Assembly (NCBI GenBank): GCA_946699065.1
Contig: CAMPDV010000687.1
Span: 124,001-188,000 of the forward strand
Reading direction: 5' to 3'
DNA: 64,000 bases
DNA from: Loxodes magnus
Taxonomy: Eukaryota; Ciliophora; Karyorelictea; Loxodida; Loxodidae
Shown here: positions 1 through 8,505 of the stretch, piece after piece
Numbering within the stretch: the first letter of the stretch is position 1
Layout: every line of letters starts with the position of its first letter
Made by a program: the position numbers and the translations under genes
The notes under the pieces: generated by a model
Told to the model about the DNA's origin: nothing
The model's input: only the letters and a program-made list of their open reading frames with translations
Database searches by the model: none

Positions 1-2
1 TT

Positions 3-412
3 CATCAAAACAAATGGACTAAAAAATTGCAATAAATGCCAAAATCAGGTTCTTGCTCTTCTGAGTTAATAGAAAGCTTAAATAGTTGCTTTGTATGAGG
101 TACTGGTGGCGAGCTCTAACAAGTATTAGTTTATGATTTCAAAAATTTGAATGTTCATTGTTAGGAAAATATAATATAGTAGTATCTATTTACCAAATCA
201 ATAATAAAAATACCATAATTTATAGCTATACTTGGAACAATGATCTAGTGTGCTATGATGTAATAAATAGTAAATGGAAAGAAATAAAAGTTTTAGCTAA
301 TGTAGTTCAGGCTTTAAAAATAAATTAATAGTAAACTTTTTAATTAATTTTTATTCTTTTTAATTAATAAATTTTAAATTATAAGTAAGTTGCTTGTGTA
401 TTTATGAATTGA
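3..412 (+). CDS. Kelch-repeat-like protein, C-terminal part (5' end outside window)
   Basis: Read with TAA/TAG as Gln and TGA as Trp, the first frame gives a stretch beginning HQNKWTKKLQQMPKS, then CFVWGTGGELQQVLVYDF. This matches the Kelch blade pattern (W-x-x-L-x-x-MP, then GG-x-x-x-x-x-x-x-YD). The next blade, LVCYDVINSKWKEI, lies in another frame. Removing a 20-nt GT...AG segment at 160-179 joins the two frames in phase. Kelch blades form beta-propellers that usually mediate protein binding; the partner is unknown. The TGA at 105-107 falls in the blade as Trp. Three consecutive TAA/TAG codons begin at 326; the first in-frame TGA is at 410-412 and is used as the end here. If UAA can terminate, the protein ends at 325. 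Only two blades are visible. Confidence 0.55.
160..179 (+). other. probable 20-nt intron
   Basis: The segment starts GTTAGG and ends AATATAG. Removing it restores one Kelch-like reading frame across a +2 frame change. Very short introns are known in heterotrich and other ciliates. A simple indel would explain the frame change equally well without RNA data. Confidence 0.4.
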
Positions 413-1579
413 ATTTTAGCTTTTAGAAATAAATAAAAGAAATTTATTAATTATATCTAAAATGAAATATAAATGGTAAGGTTAATTTAATATAGATTTG
501 AAACATTAAGAATATTCTCTTTATTAAATATAAGTTAAAATAGATATGTAAAAATAATTTCAAGCATAAGATATTTAAAATTTTATTATGAAGATTATTT
601 ACATTTTTAATTTCTTATTTAATTAAAATAATATTTACTCAAAATTAGCCAGATAATTTTATTAAAGAAAAAACAAAATTTAGCATACGAATTATAATCT
701 AGATAGATATAATAATACCTTTGATTTAATTAATATATTTGTTATTTCCTTAAACTTTAAAGATTTAAATTTCCCTTTGAAAATTGAAGAAGTGTATAAT
801 TTGAAAAATTAAATACAAAAATAAATATTTTTTACAATAACAATTAAATTAAAAAATAACTAAATATAAAAATTATTTCTTTTTACATTTAAATTAGAAA
901 TTTAAAGTTATCATTCATTTAATTTATTCATATAAGTATTTTTTCTAGACTAGAAATTATTTAATTAAATTAAATTAAGCAAGCATTAAATATAAGGATT
1001 TTTAATTTTTTAAAGTTTTAAATATAATAAAAAATTAAAATCTATCTCCCGCCGTTCTTTTTATATCATAAAAAATTTAGTTTAAGCTTTTAAAAGTAAT
1101 TATTAAAGAAGATTATAATAGATTAAGCAAATAGAGTTTTTAATTGAACTTGGCTTAAAACAAATGCCTCTAAATGTGAAGCAATTCAGTTTCTAAAAAA
1201 AATAAAATAAAAGAGGAAAAGAGGTCACTAAACTTTTATAGTTAAATTTAAATAATTAAAATAAACACAATTATTAAAATAAGAAAGTTTTATTTTTATT
1301 AAAATTAAAAATAAAAACATAAAAAATAAAAAACTTTTTATAATTTGAAGCTAAATTAGCATGTTATTTATTTTAATAGCTATCTATACTTAGTATTCAA
1401 GAATAAAATGACATACTTAATGCTTTATTTATTATTTTTCTCTTTAAAATCATTAACTTTAATTAAAAATATATTTTTAGCAAATAATTTTGAAAAATGG
1501 GCAAGATAAAAAATTCTTAACTTAGCTAGGAAAAATTTTCTGAATTATATTCAAGATTATTATATATATTTCTTTAAAA
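413..1579. other. AT-rich stretch without recognisable gene
   Basis: Very AT-rich, with no coding pattern, tRNA or repeat seen before 1230. From about 1230 it is homologous to 38660-38990. The short C-rich patch near 1045-1057 has no visible partner. Confidence 0.6.
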
Positions 1580-2090
1580 CCGCCATAGTTGTTCGAAGGT
1601 GAACAACAAGGTCATCTTCATCAGAGGTTGGGGAAGTTAAGTACCCATAATCGACTTTATGTCTTCCTCTGCTTTGGTTTGGCCTCGAGATATAAGATTC
1701 TTAGACCTTCGACTCTGGCTTGGCTTAATTTATTTTTAATACTGGAACGAAAAAGAAATAATATTGCGAGCTTCATCAGAGGTGGGGAATTTAAATACCC
1801 ATAATTGACACATGTCGTCCTCTGCTTTGGTGATGCAATGAGACACAATCCTGTCATGTCATTGGACCTCCAGCAAGTATTAAAGATTACGAGTATTCTA
1901 AAATTATATCAGTATTGAACATTTTAACAGTACTGGATAATTATACCAGTATTGAACAAGGTTTATCAGTATCTGATAATTTTATCAGTAACAAACATTC
2001 TTGTCAGTATGAAACATTTTTTTTAAAAGGCTGCGCACCAACGAGAGTGCTACGCTCTATAATCAAATTTATTTATTTATATAAAAAATT
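1580..2090 (+). mobile_element. short retroposon family F2, copy a
   Basis: Non-coding element that begins with a perfect 7-bp hairpin (GTTGTTC at 1588-1594, GAACAAC at 1601-1607). It carries two tandem copies of a structured motif of about 62 nt at 1615-1678 and 1771-1832. Each motif runs from CAGAGG to CCTCTG with an inner GGG/CCC pairing and a shared CCCATAAT block. It ends with the common 3' stem-loop at 2030-2084 and a TTTA-type tail. A related element lies at 3470-3852. It is absent from the homologous locus near 38990. No protein is visible; it looks like a SINE-type passenger of the local LINE. Confidence 0.65.
2030..2084 (+). repeat. common retroposon 3' stem-loop and tail (T1)
   Basis: Loop CACCAACGAGAGTGCTA lies between partly complementary arms, followed by TATAATCAAATTTATTTA. 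Same architecture as T2-T9 in this window. Confidence 0.7.
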
Positions 2091-2096
2091 ATGGAT

Positions 2097-2490
2097 ATAA
2101 GCAACGATCAGGAGAACTAGTAGGTAATTTGGTGCAGTCTATACTTCATTGCGAGTAATATCGCACTAGATACCACCATGGTAGAGACAAGCCGAACTTG
2201 CCTGAGGTTTCTCGGTAGAAGTATGAACATTTGACTGACGGGCATGCTAATGACTAATTACTAGTTCTTATTTGGATCTTATTCAAGAAGACTGAAGCAT
2301 TTGGTTCAAGATTTAAAGAATAATTTTTAATAAGCAAATTCTGCATTTGGAGAATCTGACGTGACTCATTGGACAGCTTGAATGGCAAGAAAAAGAAGTA
2401 TGAGAGCATTTTTTTAATACTAAATGTTAATATTGAAACAGCTACACGCCAACGAGGTGTTACACGATTTATAATCAAATTTATTTGTTG
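2097..2490 (+). mobile_element. short retroposon family F1, copy A
   Basis: About 390 bp, alignable end to end with 7578-7995. Shared blocks include CAGGAGA, GTAGGTAAT, GCACTAGAT, CCACCA, TTTGACTGACGGGC and TTATTCAAGAAGACTGAA. No long protein frame is conserved between the copies, so it looks like an RNA-derived SINE-type element. It ends with the common tail (T2, 2441-2490). This copy lost part of the 5' stem pairing that copy B retains. Confidence 0.7.
2441..2490 (+). repeat. common retroposon 3' stem-loop and tail (T2)
   Basis: Loop ACGCCAACGAGGTGTTA followed by TATAATCAAATTTATTTG. The stem is partly decayed. Confidence 0.6.
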
Positions 2491-2584
2491 GAGATAATTT
2501 AAAATAAAGATAATTTAACTTAAGATAAGCTAATAAAATGATGAAGAACAAATTATCAAATATTTATTATATATTATATATAAA

Positions 2585-3322
2585 ATGGCTTCTAAGAAAT
2601 AACAGAACTTTGAACAAAACATTTAAACATGAAAATTCTCTAAAAAATAAAAAAGCGAAATAATTACAATAAATGAAAGTGAGAAATATGATTGATATGA
2701 CGAACATCAACCACTTGGAAATCCAGAATTAAAAAAACTTCCTACACAAACTCAAATAGAAATATTATCTAAGTCATTAAAAGAGTTTATGTTTAAAAAT
2801 AGATACCTCACTGATAAAGTAGAAAAATTAGAAAAACTAATAACGTCTTTACTTGAGAAACAATATTAATAATCATAAGAAATAGAAGGCAAACTGGAAC
2901 AAAGAATTCTTTAAATTTAATAATAAATTCAGGTTACGCCATTTTCGATTTAACAGAATTAATCAGATCCTATGGAAATAGAAAATGAAGCCTCAAATTA
3001 AAATAAACAGTAAACGTTTATTTAAAATAAATAGTAAATTTAAATTAAATAAGTGTTACAGGAATAATAGTTTAAAAGAAGTATAAAATGCTACGTGTGC
3101 AATAAATAACACCAATGAAAATACTGCTATTAACTAAGCGAAATTTAAAGAAAGAATAAATAAGATATTTTTAGAAAACTATTTAGGATATATCCAACAT
3201 AAAGCGGAAAAATTTATAGAAAAAAATTCTTTAATTCAAATCTTAATCCTTGGATAAATAATTAGGAACGCTACATGCAAGATGAAAACTATTCGGAATA
3301 TTAAAGGATGGTGCGCTAATGA
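2585..3322 (+). CDS. retrotransposon ORF1 (Gag-like) protein, zinc knuckle C-x2-C-x3-H-x4-C
   Basis: 245 codons open from ATG to TGA under the reassigned code; standard translation gives only fragments. The N-terminus reads MASKKQQNFEQN. Residues about 70-125 are a Lys/Glu/Leu-rich coiled coil (KVEKLEKLITSLLEKQ), followed by a Gln-rich linker encoded largely by TAA/TAG. The zinc knuckle KCYVCNKQHQWKYC spans residues about 168-181; the Trp two residues after the His is TGA. Spacing is C-x2-C-x3-H-x4-C, one residue shorter than the usual CCHC. A basic segment GKIYRKKF follows. Coiled coil plus zinc knuckle is the usual layout of non-LTR ORF1 or Gag proteins that coat element RNA. The same subfamily occurs on the minus strand at 23197-23589. 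Confidence 0.6.
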
Positions 3323-3338
3323 AGTGCTACACCGCCTA
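3309..3338 (+). repeat. common retroposon 3' stem-loop (T3)
   Basis: GGTG and CACC flank the loop CGCTAATGAAGTGCTA. The TTTA tail is not clear in this copy. Confidence 0.55.
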
Positions 3339-3469
3339 ACTAAGCCTAGTAGAAATTCAAGACAAACTAATGGAGACAAGCTGATAGAATAGGTCAGATG
3401 GCTGACTACTAAGCCTTTAACAAAGCTTTTAACTTTTTTCTTTAATGAAATTACTTGATAATAATTTTT

Positions 3470-3852
3470 AGGTAGCTATATCTGATCGAAGAGAGATGAA
3501 GAAAAGGACAGCTTCATCAAAGGTTGAGAAATGAAATACCCATAATCAATTAGTGTCTTCCTCTACGTTGGATAATTCTCAGGACTTATACTGTAAAGAC
3601 CTTATGTTTTTGGCGCTTATGATCTATAGAACTAGACTTAAGGGTATCGATAGTACATGCTTCATCAGAGATTGGGGAAATTAAGTACTCATAATCAACT
3701 TTTGTCTTCCTCTGCTTTGGCAATGATTGTAATGCCATCCTTTATAAACCTTTAAACTCCGGGTGTATATTATTTTTACAGTTTTGAAAAGTAAAAGAAC
3801 TACACATTATTGAAGTGCAACTTGCTCTATATTCTAATTTTTTTAGTTGATT
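3470..3852 (+). mobile_element. short retroposon family F2, copy b
   Basis: Carries two copies of the F2 structured motif (about 3511-3570 and 3659-3720) with the same CCCATAAT/CTCATAAT block and TCTTCCTCT arm as copy a, and ends in a decayed common tail (T4, 3800-3852). Sequence between the motifs differs from copy a, but motif order is kept. Homology to the uninterrupted locus resumes directly after it at AGTTGATTT. Confidence 0.6.
3800..3852 (+). repeat. common retroposon 3' stem-loop and tail (T4, decayed)
   Basis: Loop ACATTATTGAAGTGCAA and a CTATATTCTAATTT tail are recognisable; the outer stem has lost pairing. Confidence 0.5.
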
Positions 3853-4394
3853 TGTTAAATTATATAATGAGAAAGTTTATAAGAAATATTTATAAATTTT
3901 CCTTAGTTCTTCTTTTTATTAGTCATATAGTAATAAAAAAGTTAATTTAAAATATAGTGATTAAAAGAAATTAATTATTATATTAAATGAATATGGTTAC
4001 TTTATTTTTTATTACTTAAGATAAAAACTAAGATATAAGCATTTCTTGATTTAATAAACATTTATTTTCTAAATTAAAGTTATTAAGCATATCTCAATTT
4101 AAATTTATTTATCTTTAATTAATTCTTAGATATATAATATTATTCAATATATACTAAATATTAAACAGAATTGGCCACTGAAATATAATTACTTTCGATT
4201 TTAATCTCATAATAGCGAAATGGAATTAATAATTGAATTTAAGTAAAGCTTTTTGATTTATTGTATAACTCTCATTTTATGTTAGCAATTATTACTACTT
4301 ATCAATCTAATTTAATTTGAAATTATATTAAATTAATTTTTTTGCTAATATAATATTATAAAATTCAACCTAATGGGCAGAAAAGTACAAATTG

Positions 4395-5860
4395 GGAAGG
4401 CAGAAAAAACAAAATGAAGGATATGAAAATCAACAGAAAATAATAACTGCGAAAATATTGGAAAAACTATCAAGGTGGAAAATTTAAGAATCGAAAGAGT
4501 AACAACCTTTTGGTACCTAGGTCATATAATAGAAGAGAACATCAGTTTTTAAAAACACATGTAGAATAGACTAGAAGCAGCATAAAAAATGTAAACATGA
4601 ATATTGGGAAAAATAACAATAAATAAGGGATTAACACCATATAATGCAGGAATAATGATAAAAAACTTTGTAAGCTTAGTTTTCAGTTATGGGAAAGAAG
4701 TGCTCCCATATTTCGAATAATTTGAAGGAAAATAAGTGATGGAGCAATTGGAAATAATATAGAGAAGATCTTTACGAACAATCATAAATGCCCCTTTTTA
4801 AGCGAAAAAATGAGATGTTAGAACATGAACTGCAGTTTATGAAGTTTAAACATTACCTATAACAAAAAACGAAGAGATTAAGAGGTAAATTAATAGGAAA
4901 CTAAGGAAAAACAGTAGATGGATTAATGTTCGACCTAAGTAAAGAATAAAATTTTATATTTTAATAATATTGCACAGCAACAAAATTAGAATTAAAAATT
5001 GAAGAGAAAATTTTTTTATAGATGATGGTAATAATAATTAAAAAGGGAAGAAAAAAATTAATTGTGCAATATGAGAATATAGAGTAAAAGTAGAAGATAG
5101 AGAAAGAACGTAGTAAATATAACAACATTACAATATAGAAAAATATTATTTGATAAATATGTAGTAGATCACCCAACTACCAGAGATACAATAAAAATAG
5201 AAAATAAGAAATATGCTACATATTTAGAATAAGAACGAGAAGTAATGGGAGCTAGGATTGCTTAAAAGAAAGACACCTAGTTATGGCTAGTCAATACCCT
5301 TTCTGTAATGATGTAAGAGAAAATGAAAGGCATATCATAGAAAACTGTTCAGAATACAAAGAAGGAAGATAAATATGTATTTGAAATCTAAGAGCAATAG
5401 GAGTAGAGAGATAAGGAATGGAACTATCTAATATAATATGAGGTACAGCCAAATTCGAGAAATTCATTAGAACCTAAGAAGAGTAAAATAGAGTTAAAGC
5501 TGACTTGATAATAAAAAGTTATATAAAAGATATATTAGAAAAAAAAGAAAAAAGTATACATAGAAAAAAAAATTGAATGAAAAAAAGAAATAGGAAAATA
5601 CTATAGAGCAGGAAAAATATAATTTTATGAATGTATAAAAGCTTGATCAAGAAGAAAAGAATTAGAAATGAAAATTAGTAAGATATGTAAGAAAAAATAA
5701 ATTAAGCTCCATTAAAGATCTAATAAAGCGTAGATAAACAGAAGAAAAAAGAATAAGAGATAATGTAGAGGAAAATGAGGAAGATATGTAACTAATAAGA
5801 GAAGAATTTCTATTACATGAAGGTTTATTTGAAGAAACGGACAAATATTAAAGTATGGAA
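4395..5860 (+). pseudogene. LINE reverse transcriptase, C-terminal fragment with frameshifts
   Basis: Under the reassigned code the frame from 4395 to about 4960 reads VENLRIERVTTFWYLGHII and later NFVSLVFSYGKEVLP, the palm-to-thumb region of non-LTR reverse transcriptases (F-x-YLG, then a YG-x-E-V-L motif). The frame then changes near 5170 (DHPTTRDTIKIENKK) and again before 5245, where it reads YPFCNDVRENERHIIENC at about 5295-5348. This matches the C-terminal C-x-H-x-C zinc-binding motif of many LINE proteins. At least two frameshifts make this copy inactive. The catalytic YADD segment lies upstream of the truncation and is absent. TGA occurs as Trp at several places. Confidence 0.65.
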
Positions 5861-5916
5861 AGAGCTACGTACCAACGAGATGCAACGTACTCTATAATCA
5901 AATTTATTTATTTATT
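5861..5916 (+). repeat. common retroposon 3' stem-loop and tail (T5, on the LINE)
   Basis: Stem GAG-c-TACGT pairs with ACGTACTC around loop ACCAACGAGATGCA, followed by TATAATCAAATTTATTTA. Best-preserved stem on an RT-coding copy. Confidence 0.7.
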
Positions 5917-6072
5917 ATATGAAAACTTCTTATAAATCCTTTCAGCAATATTATTGTTTTTATAATGGATGAAAGCCAAATTTATTGCTTTAAATTATTC
6001 CAGAAATAAGCATAACTTCATAAAGAAACTAATTAACTTAATAAATAAATGAACTTAGTGTTAAATAAAAGT

Positions 6073-6915
6073 TTGCTATCCCTGGGCTTTCAACCAGGTA
6101 CCTGCAGACCAATTTTTTTACGTGGTAAGTCTTCCCCAACCTTTTTTGTAAGTGGATGGTTACCACTGCTAATTTTCTTTGTTGCGTATTAAAAATTTTG
6201 TCTGTAAACTCGTTTTTTCAGTAATCCTTAGTTTATTTAAAGCTCTTCAAGTTTTCTGCTCTTCTCTTATCTGTAAATTCTTTCATTCTTTGCAGTGTCT
6301 TAGTAAGTGATTCCGTGAGTAGCATTACCAACAATTTTTTATTTATTTTTCAGTGTTATTCTTTTTAAATATTTTATTTTCCAATTGTTCAATTCTTTTA
6401 GTTAAATCCGTGCTTGCCTATTCTTAACTAGGTTTATTTTATTCTGTATTCTAAAATTTGGTTTGATTTTCTTCTATATTCATGCATTGAGATTATTTAA
6501 AATTTGATTATGACATTTCTCATAATTATTATTCTGTAACTAAACTAATTTTTATTAGCTACCTTCTCAATATTTTTATTTCGTTGTTTTAATCTTCGAT
6601 GCAATCCATAAGTTATCGAATTCGATCTCCGTAATTGAATATCGTTTCATCTTATTTAGTGATCATTGCTTTTATTTTTTCAATTTAATCTTGAAGAAAG
6701 TCATAACTCTAAATTTGTGGATTAACTGACTCAGCTGGACATATCATTATTTTTCCTTCAGGTGAAGAGCTAGATTCTTATTATTGTCTTTATTTTTTAG
6801 TTCCTCTTTCGTCGCTTGCTTTCTTGCTTTCCTTATTTAGTTTTTTGAAAGACGGACCTATTATTCCATTTTCACTACTAATTAACTTAATAGCTCTTTA
6901 TTTTTTTAGTAGTAA
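6073..6915 (-). CDS. retrotransposon ORF1 protein with CCHC zinc knuckle
   Basis: One frame, open under the reassigned code, crosses the whole insertion. In order: a basic N-terminal segment (KKLNKESKKASDERGTKK), a Ser/Gln-rich region, then two coiled-coil stretches (RQLMDCIEDQNNEIKILRRQ and DLTKRIEQLENKIFKKN). The zinc knuckle CWQCYSRNHLLRHC is at plus-strand 6292-6333 with standard C-x2-C-x4-H-x4-C spacing, followed by a basic tail. No clear start ATG lies inside the insertion, so the element may be 5'-truncated. The end is not marked by TGA and the frame continues into flanking DNA. The protein is expected to bind element RNA. Confidence 0.55.
6078..6104 (-). repeat. class II retroelement 3' hairpin
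   Basis: CCTGG/CCAGG arms flank a GTTGAAAGC-type loop. The same unit is at 17341-17361, and a GGGTTGGAAATCCC analogue is at 24593-24606. Confidence 0.5.
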
Positions 6916-7109
6916 TCGTGGCAAATTTTGCATAATATAGCAATAGGTTTGTTTAAAAGCATTCTGATTGTAATTACTTATTTGAATAATTAATTAATTT
7001 AATTTATACTTGACTAATAAATAAGGTTAGTTGTTCAATCTAAGAAAATCACTTTTTTAATTTAATAATTTTATTCGCTTTAATAGTAGAAAAACCTTAA
7101 TAAAGCTTA

Positions 7110-7179
7110 GCCGAAATACTCAGTTTGGAGAGCGTTAGACTGAAGATCTAAAGGTCCTCAGTTCAATCCTGGTTCAACA
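7110..7179 (+). pseudogene. tRNA-Phe(GAA) pseudogene
   Basis: Closely matches the intact tRNA-Phe at 39958 (anticodon loop CTGAAGA kept) but has a one-base loss and other changes in the D arm, a weakened T stem, and a 3' acceptor strand (GTTCAAC) that no longer pairs with GCCGAAA. It marks the right end of the interrupted duplication copy. Confidence 0.85.
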
Positions 7180-7180
7180 T

Positions 7181-7577
7181 TTATTTAAAAGAAATAATTT
7201 AGTTAGAAAAAATATAAAATAAGTATTAAATAAAAAGGTATAATTAGTAATATTTATATGAATAAATAAAGCTAATAAATAATAACATTAACTAAAACTA
7301 CTAAATATTAAATTTATTTATATTTCTTTATAACTCTATACGTCTCATTTAAATTAGTGCTGTTTCTAATTTAAAGCTAAATAATTTTGAGATAATCCAA
7401 ATTAATTACTTAATTTGTAAGGTTAATAAGTTAATAAAGATAAATAAAGTATTTACTTATAAAGAGCAAAAACTTAGTAGCTAAATATTCCTAGAATATT
7501 AAATTTAGTTTAATAAAAATTTATTAAGTTTGTTTAAAGTAGCAGTCTATTATTAAATTATAATATCAAATGCATAT
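7181..7577. other. AT-rich spacer, nothing recognised
   Basis: No coding, RNA or repeat pattern seen between the tRNA-Phe pseudogene and F1 copy B. Confidence 0.6.
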
Positions 7578-7995
7578 CGGCTGCGTCAGGAGAGCAAGTA
7601 GGTAATCTGGTGCAGTGTATACTGCATTGAAAGTAATCTCGCACTAGATGCCACCACTGGGAAGGGTGGATAAGTTCCGTTGAGACAAGCCTAACTTACC
7701 CCGAGGGTTCTCTCTAGCAGTATGAATGTTTGACTGACGGGCCTTCTAATTAATAACTTAATAACTAATTCTTATTTTAACCTTATTCAAGAAGACTGAA
7801 TCATTTGACTCAAGATTTAAGAATAATTTTTAATAAGAAGATTTCCCATTTGGAGAAGCTGAAGTGATTCTATGGACAAAAAGAATGAAATCAAGCTTTT
7901 GAGAACACTTTTTCTCAATATTAAATATTAATACTGAAAGAACTGAGCGCCAAAGAGGTACTACGCGCTCTATAATAATATTTATTTAAAAGACC
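7578..7995 (+). mobile_element. short retroposon family F1, copy B
   Basis: Better preserved than copy A. It contains a perfect hairpin with arms TGCAGT and ACTGCA near 7611-7627, a GC-richer segment with CCACCACTGGGAAGGGTGG, and GTTTGACTGACGGGCC near 7728. It ends with the common tail T6, whose outer stem is GAGCGC/GCGCTC. The two copies differ by an insertion of about 20 nt in the middle, so they are old insertions rather than a recent duplication. Confidence 0.7.
7944..7993 (+). repeat. common retroposon 3' stem-loop and tail (T6)
   Basis: GAGCGC and GCGCTC pair around a loop containing CAAAGAGGTACTA. TATAATAATATTTATTT follows. Confidence 0.65.
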
Positions 7996-8164
7996 ATTTA
8001 TAATACTAATAGATAATAAAATAAAATAAATTAATTTTATTAATATCTTAATTTATAAAATTAAATTAAAAAAATTAAGTATAAAATAGATTTAATTAAA
8101 TAAAATAATTCCCTTTATAAGTCTTAGAAAAATATAATTTATGAACAATAAATTTTTCCTGATA

Positions 8165-8505
8165 AATAAATAAATTGGATTATATAGCGCGTAGCACTTT
8201 CGTTGGTGCACAGCTCTTTAAATTAATTTTCTCTCTTTCCTTGTTTCCTCTTCCTGCAGTACGTCCCTGTAATTTTTCTTTCCAAAGCATAGGATGCAAT
8301 ATGCGATTACGGGTACATTTCCCCGATCCATGATGAAGAAAGTTTCCTCCTGACATTTAGAGTTCATCAGCTTGTCACATCTTCCTTCTCTTGTAATTGG
8401 TTTCTCTTCCTCCGATTTATCCTCCATCCGCGCTCATTTTTTTGTTGCCTTGCTTGGGCCTCCAAGCAGCATCCAAAGGAAAGGGCTTTCCACCCTCTTT
8501 AAATT
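8165..8505 (-). mobile_element. short retroposon family F3
   Basis: About 340 bp on the minus strand, clearly less AT-rich than its surroundings. The head reads GGGTGGAAAGCCCTTTCC, which can fold on itself, and the element ends in common tail T7. A frame from 8472 down to 8218 encodes a short acidic and basic peptide containing a C-x2-C (YCILCFGKK). Only one copy is present, so whether it is translated cannot be judged. Confidence 0.55.
8166..8220 (-). repeat. common retroposon 3' stem-loop and tail (T7)
   Basis: AGC-t-GTG pairs with CGC-GCT around loop CACCAACGAAAGTGCTA. TATAATCCAATTTATTTA follows. Confidence 0.7.

Larger units (their letters stand above)
2491..3345 (+). mobile_element. ORF1-bearing retroelement, tail class I
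   Basis: About 850 bp. A short AT-rich leader precedes one ORF (2585-3322) that runs directly into the class I stem-loop (T3: GGTG, loop CGCTAATGAAGTGCTA, CACC). No reverse transcriptase follows, so this is either an ORF1-only non-autonomous derivative or an internally deleted LINE. It lies between F1 copy A and F2 copy b, inside an insertion cluster absent from the duplicate locus. Confidence 0.6.
4352..5925 (+). mobile_element. 5'-truncated LINE (non-LTR retrotransposon)
   Basis: About 1.57 kb inserted between two blocks that are adjacent at 39590. It holds the C-terminal part of a reverse transcriptase followed by the class I stem-loop and TTTA tail (T5). The 5' truncation and 3' end integrity are typical of target-primed reverse transcription. 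It is the only RT-coding element seen in the window and carries the same tail as the short non-coding elements, making it the likely representative of their mobilising LINE. Confidence 0.7.
6072..6920 (-). mobile_element. ORF1-bearing retroelement, tail class II
   Basis: Inserted between TAAATAAAAG and a TGGCAAATTTTGCAT block that are contiguous in the duplicate copy near 39750. On the minus strand an ORF1 frame runs through it and ends at a hairpin of the form CCTGG-TTGAAAGC-CCAGG (6078-6104). An orphan fragment with the same hairpin lies at 17335-17372. No class I tail is present. Confidence 0.6.
1230..7180. repeat. segmental duplication, copy 1 (interrupted by retroelements)
   Basis: Three separated blocks align collinearly with 38660-40030: about 1230-1579, 3850-4352 and 5925-6072 plus 6920-7180. 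Shared landmarks include a CTAAATTAGCAT block, a GTTGGCCACTGAAAT-type block near 4173 (GAATTGGCCACTGAAAT here), a TAGCGAAATGGAATTAA block near 4214, and a tRNA-Phe at the right end. The DNA between the blocks is retroelement sequence absent from the other copy, so the partner works as an empty-site reference. Copy 1 is about 5.95 kb against 1.37 kb. Confidence 0.75.

Noticed and set aside
1589..1804. 71-codon standard-code frame
   Set aside because: Lies inside the non-coding F2 element; its structured motifs are not conserved as protein in copy b.
4961..5176. 71-codon minus-strand hydrophobic frame
   Set aside because: Antisense to the LINE reverse-transcriptase fragment; the A-rich sense strand makes its complement T-rich and hydrophobic.
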